A stretch of DNA of 27,166 nucleotides from CAZMHN01 sp964566145 (GCA_964566145.1 CAZMHN010000013.1:1-27166); one strand, 5' to 3'. Counted from the first letter of the stretch, positions 18,101 to 22,698 are shown. Made by a program: numbers and translations. Notes: generated by a model not told the origin, from the letters alone.

Positions 18101-18673
18101 CTGAGCAGGCACATGTCCCAGCGACAGGTGCAGAAATTGCACGAACAGTTGCAGCACCGTTTTTCCTCATGGCTTAGTCAGATAATGCATATGGGCGTAG
18201 CCAGGAATGCGTTCATAATCATAGTGACCGTTCTGCTGGCGACCGCGGTTTACGTAAGCATTGTGCATTTCTTGGGCGGAATCCGTAATCCCGATGCCGT
18301 ACCAGTCTCCGGCGATTCGGCCAATATGGTTGCGGACGGCGATTCGACTCAAGACCAGCCAAACGCACCCGATTCGATTGCCGAGCCTCCGGCCGAGGAG
18401 GCGCCAAAAGAACCCGTCAGCGTTGAAGCGCCAGCCACGTGGCTCAAGGTGGCTTCCGCTCCCTCCGGAAAGCTGAACGTGCGCAAAGATCCGTCCCTAA
18501 GTTCGCCAGTGATTGCCAGGCTGGACAGCGGCGCCGCCGTTGAGTACACGGACAGCATACAAACGGCGGAGGCTGATCCGTATCGGTGGTACAAGGTGAG
18601 CCTGCCTGACAATCTCACAGGCTGGGTGTATGGCGAGTACGTCGGACTCCTGCAGGACGCTCAGCCGAACTGA
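6110..18673 (+). CDS. Giant (4187 aa) membrane-anchored multidomain surface protein, candidate attachment fibre
   Basis: N-terminal hydrophobic segments lie at about 43-73 (long enough for a hairpin) and 274-296, then AFAAP (308-312), a possible processing site. The outside part has beta-rich modules; four divergent modules with a D-N-(D/N)-S core (near 638, 728, 1018, 1360); a beta-sandwich (1554-1740); a LamG-like domain (1945-2095); a right-handed beta-helix (2140-2465); a CBM-like sandwich (2560-2655); then phage-fibre-like repeats mixed with helical segments (2806-3604). Near the C-terminus are a membrane helix (3928-3953), a basic cytoplasmic loop (3954-4033), a second helix (4034-4057), an acidic Pro-rich linker and an SH3b domain (4110-4182). 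The 18 extracellular cysteines form nine close pairs, all within 445-2116. The start is uncertain: ATG 6110 or in-frame ATG 6131, neither with a good ribosome site. It is likely a surface adhesin; its ligand is unknown. Confidence 0.88.
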   Translation: MGAQRERMQNSFVKSVSPQARSDKTDKQFVKGVFRLSSKAAEFLFFSLVWLAKVTGTVVAGVLYGVFISLVYVSRELASFVRFSEPHVEKAALRYAVPVVGRVQRLLAWALVCYFRGVQELSRLSLDYALHSLLPFLRQHAPAVSSAVFRAADLAVRWFSGASIRVSAWFGAGSAAIAHEAKLGYDHARQEISERVERARSNESSQPLDGVSFVQELKLFLLWLLRPLYKFVPALFQGSGDLATQQLTLALQPAVTYSDFRQLIREPRHHLLRRAAATWLLFAVVASTMGVASFTPLFDWLFQGRQDAFAAPFTGAIKVSKQSTTLSTAGGWLEAMAYSGDGQNGDGDFLQPIHPGATTEGAAGTLAIGTVALGTVAVNNYDAAGPHFIPFKPNADGNLYGITLAIQNTATVVNNTNVVVEVLRFPNASYTGTPPSVTWSDYVTCSAVGTCTYGNSYDDVVIERQAVMRFDQTISGETLYPGQYGIHYMDFRFDPPLAVTTVQHYGFRVYYNNLTTSASWPRGTSTKLITNAANFGLGVKDVDVVDANTVTIPLANSNTAVSLNSAAGIGAYAGTVSRTQNEHWTGVYSSANGNWTITGSLSGAQTNKLTTATTGGTGAAWVNDGVTTTTLTAPATASTRLCVNSTAGFAVNQNIDIWDSDTAPVTRTIASLNASDGNCSNGPSIIVTAALSANETYTTDKNPTVARSIWKLRFIQGAEEAITQVLSTTKFCVGNAAGFSTSGTSNNINLWDNNSALGANRITTVTVDDAACTTNPGDDSLTVASTIAAYTLDQSARVAEINANLSNFGPPDDGDAFRFTSLNMGQNPTKTGAGTSMVLLYGKTVAPATSANNYPWIANQRHLFFVAYGDADTSAPVDGDFVVVGAGATDPDTGDSTNLSNDLLIANTSGHTVTVDKNFEMPLIYTGATGGGVNGGGTTAATASYGGSGFVSMLLTSRSKLAVSNAANQHYRLAAPGRVLLSSDASLELGSSSAALPNTSSVDLYFDSSGPDFSTTLSADCNAAATSCTLTSVSGLYIGDVVEIKDNNSSPILVSLASVNTSTKVVTFMAAVNYYPWVASIPTGYAYTVAQGATVSRGPSTYRPTGADRRAFVYGARAAGVRNNIYSYGSDNYRTPVADLAVDIDANIDTGFLAAEQTMAGNTWLDVKGSSGSVAGNWSALDPLSVAQGTSLAVNNWDSTLGMGADDNGNVFPTWAGANGAGAPGTLGYNADAQYNAEMTEIGTVPLTNAYNADYNGGGGVVYSSNYGTSSAWTIFGDGANTEANDAVYFGDQGNTPVYGLEFNVGTAISADATRVWEYYQSGVGWTEFTPTFGWKHVPRGTNNYGLGEYCIPFNSDPTYPTATVSITDTNTMLTASQLVKIKDNDSPTVIRRISSVTAGVPANVVFTEVVPSGYTTAQSAKLCVPNGGNWQPMNPASLFTQTGRTLISWNSWDTPSAAKTSVNSVNAYWVRNRLSSFTSWTTSPTNQTTPVSMQGVEDVSSYPFTVSNSVNEARFNHLSAGASFDPNETWVLRYNDNSTSVSTLKTTRWYESQVASWGTAHRWTSPNPDGETSAYYEKNTQEGNWHTMNGGFGWADYSVYAKVYMNQASDTTERKLGIFLRQDAEDYGYALYIYKSNTVQRMQWYTTAAGAETAIGSSTNITFNANTWYCVRAEASGTTLQAKFWSPASEDADCNGDANEPGTWTESETNSTFTAGRFGLAADAILARFDDVTVRNTGLTETWFNDNFNDTGCWNVIGSIHGSQGCAYNGTPFTSSYINFTIKHKGGVQCGESGANACSPAPNTPEQGDEIYVSPLMRGSNIGLDEATGIATSDAYTKYENWDFVYNSGSSNWSVTGSQYGSAGTAAPGSTYTSPGGEISLRIKAGTPSGPKFGTRAAYFNNSFVRGAGSFAGLNVKNSAILMQPTWALTGSSTQYNIEGSAGVAAQKGTLDFWFKPNFTGSPDYVQYLFDYAANTNTDRILVRIMPTGVIEAVVAPALGRSANNMLYTPFSATAGQWYHFRLAWEDSDTGQLNMKRAWLDGAAFATNQGTALGGRGANAGIIRIGNSWQYNAGFDGAIDELAIFDDAIDTSGSCNWGDFTAPASAWTSGQSAGCGTSTGSNIYLAHFDTAMDPQKGFIWADYFTGLPALVFVNGADTLTNDRIRVTTYPNRTRLWVDNTGSPFSAAARVKYSEGYALGTSAGWMTGFQYHHRAASANSQHPISSPVMNMRRQIRLWSDEEAPPGNRMYPINQGYGFLLYNPKELDVNHMEMTQQYYGFYLSGNAQRTATSHVSQYIRKSAFNNVQANVIYTLNKTLGSQYIDANNFSSLDYYYYPFREDSSSNITFSNNYVTGYTASGYLLYMNLGRIFTISGNKILNAYYPVWLAAGTAKVTLTNNQLWRYRRGLWLNGNSFITMSGNSFDGGVSSEANNGYYGTGIYVAPASSNVEITDANSTFGKSVWNEADVSMPPDTASWLAGSLLRFIGEGTSFNSNFHYLGSSTQDKFGGEYLTTAIPGVDVRVGSGKDIVNYTNFGLMRTSGASLPDTTVKTAGGYGWRMESTSKTDALEYTAKVVGVAGEPLAVTGYIRLNDDYGTANLPTVTLSGLGMTGANLTWTAAATTDTWQQFVVSGTPTESALATVTVSIKSTPVVADSGMAENVDDGGTINMATVIEDTDKSWTWNQWTGYKLRDDQGFVFDVIGNTATRLLLKGTRIPFANTLPTQPYGGTYEIFAPPYVYLDDVSVLSGTVDTGTLDFHSQGQPVSPWLATGLTAAGIWGAQYSTFADITGSFGQLLNDRLAIKRALVSDAGATTTQFITDLTETTTNFYQNQVLVMMSGQNNGLSRRISAYNGTTKTITVDTAFPYAPAFNDDFVILSQYAAASSGSGATAEEIAEAVWEYVDRKLTSASLSGGGALATSAEIATLQADVTYIKNAVDDIYTDTQYITGVVDDILAKWGANNAAGIMADLDTVKTRLGQYTDASDVNTLFGRTKFLQEKWGTQTAQAIYDKADDAYDKILEVQGELGYDGQATTAYQDLQTLKGYTDQLEGYVDTLETYVGLPADASTADTLFGRIKKNYEAVQALNNITAQQVWEYGTREITGGVSLSDPTQVWDVAAASLSTVGSIGKLIADNLDAAISSRGTSNLTAADVWSEATRTITGISNDGLAAIATEIWTDASRTLTSDDVTAQRVWDTLLSAITTTNSIGLLLKTNIDTSLSAVKTDLTSEINANEAKIDTLIANSIVAQSSVNDSTPTVTEFDTNLTNANDNYYNDGVLLFTSGLNSGQVRRIYDYAGATKTITVDPALVIAPSNSDTFTILAQSAAASLDASTIWNYATRRLTDAQLDSGSLATLANLSTAQTALATEINQNETKIDSLINSLIVDQKAVNDLSPSTTQFITSLTNANNDFYNDGVMVFTSGNNAGQVRKISDYDGTTKRITVSPALTIAPANGDTFTILAQSSSASLDPSSIWSYATRRLTDAQLDSGSLSTLADLTTTETALSTDISNVQNSVDLLTADLISIRSTVAAAPAPAVSSFGTNLTSAVNDLYNNALITFTSGVNAGVARRIEDYDGATKVLTIEPDLASAPANGDAFTILKQIAVPTGKIAGIQSDVAVIKADVTTIKADVALIKTQLDNIDSAIDDLQTDVQNIEVTGGTSSNTIVYRVQADDMFTELSSISTAISSINTSIGKIDNSMLASILSLSQESLTDTKYIKNKLADFKAVTTVQRQVLENTAAPVINTWYTSGSVDLNMMITNPADVKTKVPFKIYLPKEARLEHVMEDGGLNIQYDVQLDTLYASGEIELGPKESVKKTVKMRDIWQIADTDLNLIKAQAANYYKEVESSSLSAQALLLKNDIESRADRILRTQKENTATPQDKIMTYRDNMESLSAVEKELEELKALVVQFDDNRGFLGSLGGIQTVAVWGIILAFVSGFSLLTLILFSMWRHQVRIANNQLVWQARAMSKGKLDEVALRAMLSDGKISPNEHKVLSRHMSQRQVQKLHEQLQHRFSSWLSQIMHMGVARNAFIIIVTVLLATAVYVSIVHFLGGIRNPDAVPVSGDSANMVADGDSTQDQPNAPDSIAEPPAEEAPKEPVSVEAPATWLKVASAPSGKLNVRKDPSLSSPVIARLDSGAAVEYTDSIQTAEADPYRWYKVSLPDNLTGWVYGEYVGLLQDAQPN
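8021..10390 (+). repeat. Four divergent protein modules with a D-N-(D/N)-S core inside the giant gene
   Basis: Copies lie at about nucleotides 8021-8230, 8291-8505, 9161-9396 and 10187-10390 (about 68-78 residues each). Each has a Cys near its start, a hydrophobic strand, an Asp-Asn/Ser turn (DSDTAP, DNNSAL, DNNSSP, DNDSP), an Arg/Ser-Ile strand and a closing Tyr-Thr element (SGYTTAQSAKL in the last copy). They are too diverged to be seen as DNA repeats. They resemble, in plan, the later phage-fibre-like modules. Confidence 0.6.
14525..16921 (+). repeat. Four phage-fibre-like modules (about 138-residue period in the last three)
   Basis: Module cores start at nucleotides 14525, 15845, 16259 and 16676. 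The last three are in tandem with periods of 414 and 417 bp. Each core reads roughly: a Thr/Phe segment, then NDxYN, (L/M)xFTSGxNxGxxRxI, YxGxTKxxTV, a Pro-rich turn, and DxFTIL. Copies 2 and 3 are followed by a nearly identical linker containing YATRRLTDAQLDSGSL. Such modules are familiar from tail-fibre and receptor-binding proteins of tailed phages (recognition from pattern, not a search). The segment between copies 1 and 2 is helical and coiled-coil-like. Confidence 0.8.
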
Positions 18674-19079
18674 GGTGTTCGCGGTCGCGGCGGTGGCCGC
18701 GGCAGTGATGCCGTTCTTTTTGCTGTATCTTGAGCAAAAGTGGCTGCCTTATCCTGAGCTGATAGAGGAACTGGCTAAGGCTATCGTCGTATTGCTCATT
18801 CTATTTCACGTCGAGGGAACGCGGAACCGGTTAATCCTGGGATGTGCATTTGCATTCCTGTTCAGTTTGACGGAGAATATAATCTATGGGCTGAACCATG
18901 CCGCTGTGCAGGCCGTGGCGTACTTTTTGGAACGGACATTGTACGTAACGCCGATGCATATGGCAACCGTAGCCGTCATGGTTATTTCATCCCGGAAGAG
19001 CGCGTGGCTCCTGCCCTTAGGCACGGCGGCGGCGGTGGCGGTCCATGTAATCTATAATTACTGCGTTGGAGTATTATGA
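18630..19079 (+). CDS. Minimal PrsW-like glutamic intramembrane protease
   Basis: This 149-residue protein is almost wholly membrane-embedded, with about four or five helices. It carries the sparse motifs of the PrsW/CAAX-like glutamic protease group: EELAK (46-50), LTEN (80-83), a buried His110 (TPMHMATVAV) and HVIYN (139-143). It is shorter than ordinary PrsW proteins. The first ATG (18630) lies 44 bases inside the giant gene. A GTG at 18675, two bases after the giant's stop, is an alternative that would be translationally coupled; neither has a clear Shine-Dalgarno site. Its stop overlaps the next ATG by four bases. The position suggests regulated cleavage of a membrane protein, perhaps the giant protein itself (inference). 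Confidence 0.72.
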   Translation: MASTSDSCRTLSRTEVFAVAAVAAAVMPFFLLYLEQKWLPYPELIEELAKAIVVLLILFHVEGTRNRLILGCAFAFLFSLTENIIYGLNHAAVQAVAYFLERTLYVTPMHMATVAVMVISSRKSAWLLPLGTAAAVAVHVIYNYCVGVL

Positions 19080-20050
19080 CACCGAAAAGCCTTTGCTACT
19101 TGCTTGCGACCGCACTGATATTGTCTTTGGCCGGCAATGCCTACCTGGTTCTGAGCGGCGACCGCGTTACAGGTGCGGCTGTTTCGCCGCGCGACGAAAC
19201 CCACCGCTTGCTTTCGCCGGCAACTGCGGTCATACCAATAGACAGCAACCAAGAAAGCGGTCGTCCCATACTTGACCTGGTGAACCTGCGAAAGACCATT
19301 GAGGAGGTGGTGGGGTCTTACGGTGATTTCGAGGACGGACGCTTCGGTTTCTACGTTCAGATTGCCAACGTCGGCACATGGGTCGGCATAAGCGAAAAAG
19401 AACCGTACATGCCCGCCAGCCTGCTGAAAGTTCCGATAGCCATGGCGGTGTACTCCGCCATTGAGCACGGCCATCTGGCGCTGGACCAAGAGATAGTAGT
19501 GGAGGAGACGGACATTGACAGGCTGGCCGGCGTACCGGATCAATACATGGTCGGAGAAAAAAAGACCGTCCAGTCATTGCTGGAAGCCATGCTGAAAGTG
19601 TCAGACAATACAGCCAAGAACGTGCTTCGGCGGCAGTTATCGCCCCAGGACCTCAATTCCGTGTTCGTGCACGTGGCCATACCCAATCCGTACACGAACG
19701 GCGGCGGCGAGGGCAGTAGCGTGTCCCCGCGGGGCTTCACCCGCTTGTTCAAGGCGCTCTATTACAGCACGTACCTGCAGAGGGATAACTCGCAGGCTAT
19801 CCTTTCCCTGCTTACCGATACCAGGATAGAGAACCTGCTGTCGCAGAGTCTTCCCTGGGAGGTGCAGGTGGCGCACAAGTACGGCGAGCGGAACGATACC
19901 CTGCATGATTGCGGCATAGTGTATGACGATACGAACCCGTACTTCATCTGCATCATGACGCGTGATATTGCCTTGGACGCGGCTCAAGCCATGATAAGCC
20001 GCGTTTCACTGGAAACGTACAAGTACATTAGGGGCCTGGGAGGCCAGTAG
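19076..20050 (+). CDS. Exported class-A beta-lactamase-fold serine hydrolase
   Basis: This 324-residue protein has an N-terminal membrane or signal segment (about 6-24) and then a serine beta-lactamase/transpeptidase-fold domain (Beta-lactamase2 type). The catalytic motifs are in order: SLLK (115-118; nucleophile Ser115, Lys118), SDN (176-178) and HKYG (267-270) in the KTG position, with Tyr for Thr. No proline-rich insertion or second domain is seen. Enzymes of this family act on beta-lactams or on peptidoglycan stem peptides; the sequence does not tell which. The HKYG variant makes true beta-lactamase activity uncertain. It starts in an ATGA overlap with the PrsW-like gene and so probably belongs to the giant-protein operon, where a wall-modifying role is plausible (inference). 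Confidence 0.85.
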   Translation: MTPKSLCYLLATALILSLAGNAYLVLSGDRVTGAAVSPRDETHRLLSPATAVIPIDSNQESGRPILDLVNLRKTIEEVVGSYGDFEDGRFGFYVQIANVGTWVGISEKEPYMPASLLKVPIAMAVYSAIEHGHLALDQEIVVEETDIDRLAGVPDQYMVGEKKTVQSLLEAMLKVSDNTAKNVLRRQLSPQDLNSVFVHVAIPNPYTNGGGEGSSVSPRGFTRLFKALYYSTYLQRDNSQAILSLLTDTRIENLLSQSLPWEVQVAHKYGERNDTLHDCGIVYDDTNPYFICIMTRDIALDAAQAMISRVSLETYKYIRGLGGQ

Positions 20051-20082
20051 GCCTCGCGTGGTTTCAGGGTGGGCTTAGGCGT

Positions 20083-20553
20083 ATGACTGATAAAGCCGCC
20101 GGGGTGCGATTCGTGCTCAGGCTGGCCATGGGCTTCACGTGTTTGTGGCCGTTCCTGGACAAGCTTTTCGGGCTGGGGTCTGCCACACAGCCGGGCAGGG
20201 CCTGGCTGGACGGGGTTTCCCCGACCGCAGGTTTTTTGCGGCATGGCGCCGAAGGGCCGCTCATGAGCATGTACCAGGCCATGGCCGGGAGTGCCGTCGT
20301 GGACTGGCTGTTCATGCTCGGGCTCTTGGGCATTGGCTTGGGATTCATACTGGGCGTAATGCTGCGCATTGCCTCATGGGGAGGGGTCGTGCTTATGGCC
20401 TTGCTGTACCTTGCGCTTGTGCCGCCCGAGAACAACCCTGTCTTGGACGAGCACGTAATTTACGCTTTGGTGTTCCTGGCTTTCGCGCTGAATCCGCCTG
20501 ACAACTGGTGGGGACGGACCGAGGCGGTCCGCCGCTACCCATGGTTGCGGTAG
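20083..20553 (+). CDS. DoxX-like four-helix membrane protein
   Basis: This 156-residue protein has four predicted membrane helices (about 8-25, 66-85, 88-108 and 122-138) with an amphipathic loop after helix 1. The opening (RFVLRLAMGFTCLWPFLDKLFG) and the overall plan match the DoxX/thiosulfate:quinone oxidoreductase small-subunit family. Members take part in quinone-linked redox chemistry or are of unknown function. No substrate can be named here. It begins 32 bases after the serine hydrolase, so co-transcription is possible. The GGTGGG stretch about 15 bases upstream is a weak ribosome site. Confidence 0.7.
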   Translation: MTDKAAGVRFVLRLAMGFTCLWPFLDKLFGLGSATQPGRAWLDGVSPTAGFLRHGAEGPLMSMYQAMAGSAVVDWLFMLGLLGIGLGFILGVMLRIASWGGVVLMALLYLALVPPENNPVLDEHVIYALVFLAFALNPPDNWWGRTEAVRRYPWLR

Positions 20554-20632
20554 GACGAGGCGTGGGGGCTGGGTTGCCCGAACCCTGGTCCGTGCGCTAG
20601 AGTCAAGGCAGGCATCATAACCATTTCCGCAT

Positions 20633-21226
20633 ATGCAACAGGCCAAATTCGTGCCTTTTATAGCCCTTTCCCTGGCCGCACTGGCGTTCATGGGCGGTCG
20701 TTGCGTACCCCCGCCGCCCGAGCTTGCGGAACAGCCTGTTGCGGAACAGCCTGAAGCCCAAGGGGATGCGGCCAGTCAGCCGGTGGAAGCATCCGGAGTA
20801 GCGTTTGTGAAATACGAGAATAAGGCCATGGGCTACGCCATCGACCGGCCGGATAAGTGGTATTGGCGCCATTACCTGAAGAGCCAGATGCAGGAACAGG
20901 CTCCGGGCGTGGAAGATTATTTCATTGCCGACCCGGCGCCGCTTCTGGGCTTGAACAGCGAGTACCTTGGCCGCATCGTGATACAGGTGTCCAGGCGGGA
21001 TTTAGGGGAGTACGCCGATGAAGTGGAGGGGTTTGCCAGCAAGGAATCCGCAGTGGGAGGCCAGCGAGCCGTGCGGTACGCAGGCGAGCGCAATGGAAAT
21101 ACGGTGATTGAGTACCAGTTCAAGCGCGGCGACTTCGTTTACCGCCTGCGCTACCAGGCGCCGGCCGGGGCGGACCAGGCGGCGGCGTTCGAACGGATGG
21201 TCGCGAGTCTGGCGTTCGGGTCATAG
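20633..21226 (+). CDS. Exported protein of unknown function, possible lipoprotein
   Basis: The 197-residue product starts with a hydrophobic signal (about 5-20) ending MGGRC. Cys24 could be lipidated, but Arg at -1 is not a standard lipobox residue, so this is doubtful. A Pro/Glu/Gln/Ala-rich linker follows (25-52) and contains a short repeat (AEQPVAEQPEA). The globular part (about 57-197) begins FVKYENKAMGYAIDRPDKWYW and has alternating beta/alpha character, as in PsbP-like or general cell-surface domains with a membrane-proximal linker. I cannot assign a family with confidence. It is followed after 16 bases by the methyltransferase gene. Confidence 0.7.
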   Translation: MQQAKFVPFIALSLAALAFMGGRCVPPPPELAEQPVAEQPEAQGDAASQPVEASGVAFVKYENKAMGYAIDRPDKWYWRHYLKSQMQEQAPGVEDYFIADPAPLLGLNSEYLGRIVIQVSRRDLGEYADEVEGFASKESAVGGQRAVRYAGERNGNTVIEYQFKRGDFVYRLRYQAPAGADQAAAFERMVASLAFGS

Positions 21227-21242
21227 CGCGCCGGTCACGCGC

Positions 21243-21749
21243 ATGTTCGGCCCTGAACACGTCGCGGCCTTCGTCGTGCTGGCAGGGATATGTTTTGTTC
21301 TGCCGGTCTTGGTGTATAAAGGCGCGCCGTTCATACCCACGGCGCCCAGGAAGATATCGCGTTTGGCAAAGCTGTCTGGCGTCCGTCCGGGCGAACTGGC
21401 GGCGGACCTGGGCTCGGGCGACGGCCGCATGGGACTGGCTTTGGCGCGCGCCGGAGCCGCGGTGGTCGGCTACGAGATAAATCCTTTGCTGGTGCCGTGG
21501 TCCCGCTTCGTCATTCGGCTCCACGGTCAGTCAAATCGCTTCACGGTGCGCCTGAAGAGCTTCTGGGACGTTGATCTGTCGCCGTTCGACGTGGTCGTGG
21601 TCTTCGGCGCGCCGCCGATGATGCAAAGGCTGGCCGAAAAGCTGAAGCGCGAGCTTAAGCCTGGCGCTCGCATCGTATCCAACGGATGTCACTTGCCCGG
21701 GTGGGAGCCGGTCGTGTGCCAGGATGAACTCTGGCTTTACCGCCGCTGA
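21243..21749 (+). CDS. Membrane-anchored FAM173-like class I SAM methyltransferase
   Basis: This 168-residue protein has an N-terminal membrane helix (about 8-25) and a compact Rossmann methyltransferase domain. Motif I reads AADLGSGDGR (53-62) and the acidic end of strand 2 is GYEINP (76-81, Glu78). Later, FDVVVVFGAPPMM and KLKRELKPGARIVSN match the FAM173/ANTKMT-type protein-lysine methyltransferase pattern, as does the N-terminal membrane anchor. The substrate cannot be inferred. An open frame extends upstream to 21108, but that part is Arg/Ser-rich and overlaps the preceding gene in another frame, so I placed the start at ATG 21243. Confidence 0.78.
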   Translation: MFGPEHVAAFVVLAGICFVLPVLVYKGAPFIPTAPRKISRLAKLSGVRPGELAADLGSGDGRMGLALARAGAAVVGYEINPLLVPWSRFVIRLHGQSNRFTVRLKSFWDVDLSPFDVVVVFGAPPMMQRLAEKLKRELKPGARIVSNGCHLPGWEPVVCQDELWLYRR

Positions 21750-21775
21750 CTGGACGGCCTGAAAAGCGGTATACT
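21746..21775 (+). promoter_or_regulatory. Promoter of the pseudopilin gene
   Basis: CTGACT (21746-21751) and TATACT (21770-21775) are separated by 18 bp. The predicted start is near 21782, only about four bases before the ATG at 21786, implying a nearly leaderless transcript. No Shine-Dalgarno site lies before that ATG. Confidence 0.6.
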
Positions 21776-21785
21776 TCAAGTACTT

Positions 21786-22313
21786 ATGGGGGAGAAGCCG
21801 GATATCAGCCAACAACGAGGATTCAGCTTGGTAGAACTGCTGGTGGCGGTCGGCTTGATCGGCATATTCTCGTCGCTCGGGCTGGCTCTTTTCATAGGCG
21901 CGCGCGACAAGGCTTACGTGGTGCGGGTGGAAGCTGATCTCAGGGCTTTGAAGAGCGTGGTGGTCCTCATGGAACACGACACTAAGAAGTGGCCCAACGG
22001 GTGCACGCCCGGCGCGCCGGCAAATCCGCTTATAGACCTTTCCCTTCCTCGGGCGGGCCTGCGACAGCCGCCGCCGGCCGTGGCAATGGGAGATGGCTGC
22101 GCCTGGACCAACGAGGACCTGGCGGCTTGGAGCGGGCCGTACGTTTCCGCCACCATAGACCCGTGGGGCACTTCCTACGTGCTCGATCCTCACTACGTTC
22201 CCTACGCCGTATGCGCCACCAAGAACGAGCTCCCCGAAGTTGCCGCGCTCGTTTCTTTTGGAGTGAATCGCGTCAAGAACGATTGCGACGATCTGTACGT
22301 GCCGGTGAGATAA
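21786..22313 (+). CDS. GspG-like type IV pseudopilin
   Basis: The 175-residue prepilin has a short leader ending RG/FSLVELLVAVGLIGIF, with the prepilin peptidase site after Gly12 and Glu17 as the mature Glu5. A hydrophobic assembly helix (13-37) and a polar alpha-spine follow. The C-terminal domain has DPWGTSYVLD (125-134), the hallmark turn of GspG-type major pseudopilins, where it forms part of a Ca2+ site. Four cysteines (73, 105, 143, 167) could form two disulfides. Only this pilin is present; assembly ATPase, platform and peptidase genes must lie elsewhere. It has its own promoter and a hairpin after its stop, so it appears monocistronic. Confidence 0.85.
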   Translation: MGEKPDISQQRGFSLVELLVAVGLIGIFSSLGLALFIGARDKAYVVRVEADLRALKSVVVLMEHDTKKWPNGCTPGAPANPLIDLSLPRAGLRQPPPAVAMGDGCAWTNEDLAAWSGPYVSATIDPWGTSYVLDPHYVPYAVCATKNELPEVAALVSFGVNRVKNDCDDLYVPVR

Positions 22314-22317
22314 GAAA

Positions 22318-22348
22318 CAGCCGCCCAAGAGGTTCCCGTGGGCGGCTG
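22318..22348 (-). terminator. Terminator between convergent genes
   Basis: A perfect 10-bp stem, CAGCCGCCCA (22318-22327) with TGGGCGGCTG (22339-22348), lies between the pseudopilin stop and the end of the minus-strand gene. Read on the minus strand it is followed by TTTCTTATCTC, so it mainly serves the minus-strand gene. The plus-strand side lacks a T-run. Confidence 0.75.
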
Positions 22349-22359
22349 AGGACTGTTGG

Positions 22360-22698
22360 TTATGACGCGGTTCTTATTCTGGCTCGTTTTGCGCGTGCTT
22401 CGGCGGCGAGCCGGGTGCCGGCCTTGGGTTTGCCGAGTTTGTATTCCGTGAGCGGCGTGTCGGGGAACTGCTGCTGGTAGACTTTGAACACAAGGGCCTG
22501 GCTGGTCCGGTTCTGTTTCAGCCAGCGGATGAGGTCATACCCCTCGAACTCAATGACAGGCTGTTCTTCGTCGAATCCGTGGACCCTCATGAACCTGTCG
22601 CTCCACGCGGAGTCAGGCCGCTTCAGAAGTTCGTTATGAACGGCCTCGTTCGTATGCCCGTTCATTTGCCCAATGAACCATTTTTGTATCTTTCCCAT
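22360..22698 (-). CDS. Unrecognised 112-aa soluble protein with basic tail
   Basis: The start was chosen at the ATG complementing 22696-22698 because AAGGAG lies seven bases upstream on that strand and a promoter precedes it; an open frame extends further upstream without support. The product begins MGKIQKWFIGQMNGH, has a Trp/Phe-rich mixed alpha/beta middle (IEFEGYDLIRWLKQN) and ends in a Lys/Arg/Ala-rich tail (AAEARAKRARIR) that could bind nucleic acid or be disordered. No known motif was recognised. It is the only gene on the minus strand in this window. Confidence 0.75.
   Translation of the reverse strand: MGKIQKWFIGQMNGHTNEAVHNELLKRPDSAWSDRFMRVHGFDEEQPVIEFEGYDLIRWLKQNRTSQALVFKVYQQQFPDTPLTEYKLGKPKAGTRLAAEARAKRARIRTAS

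Noticed and set aside
6110..18673. TGA recoding or programmed frameshift in the giant gene
   Set aside because: The frame is open without TGA or breaks, and TGA acts as a normal stop here and elsewhere in the window.
20532..20585. Two short inverted repeats after the DoxX-like gene (20532-20550 and 20571-20585)
   Set aside because: Short or mismatched stems, the first inside the coding end, with no T-run; not convincing terminators.
20633..20704. Firm lipoprotein call for the exported protein
   Set aside because: Cys24 is preceded by Gly-Gly-Arg, which does not fit the lipobox, so lipidation is left open.
21108..21242. N-terminal extension of the methyltransferase
   Set aside because: It is Arg/Ser-rich, overlaps the preceding gene in another frame and lacks family similarity; ATG 21243 gives a normal anchored protein.
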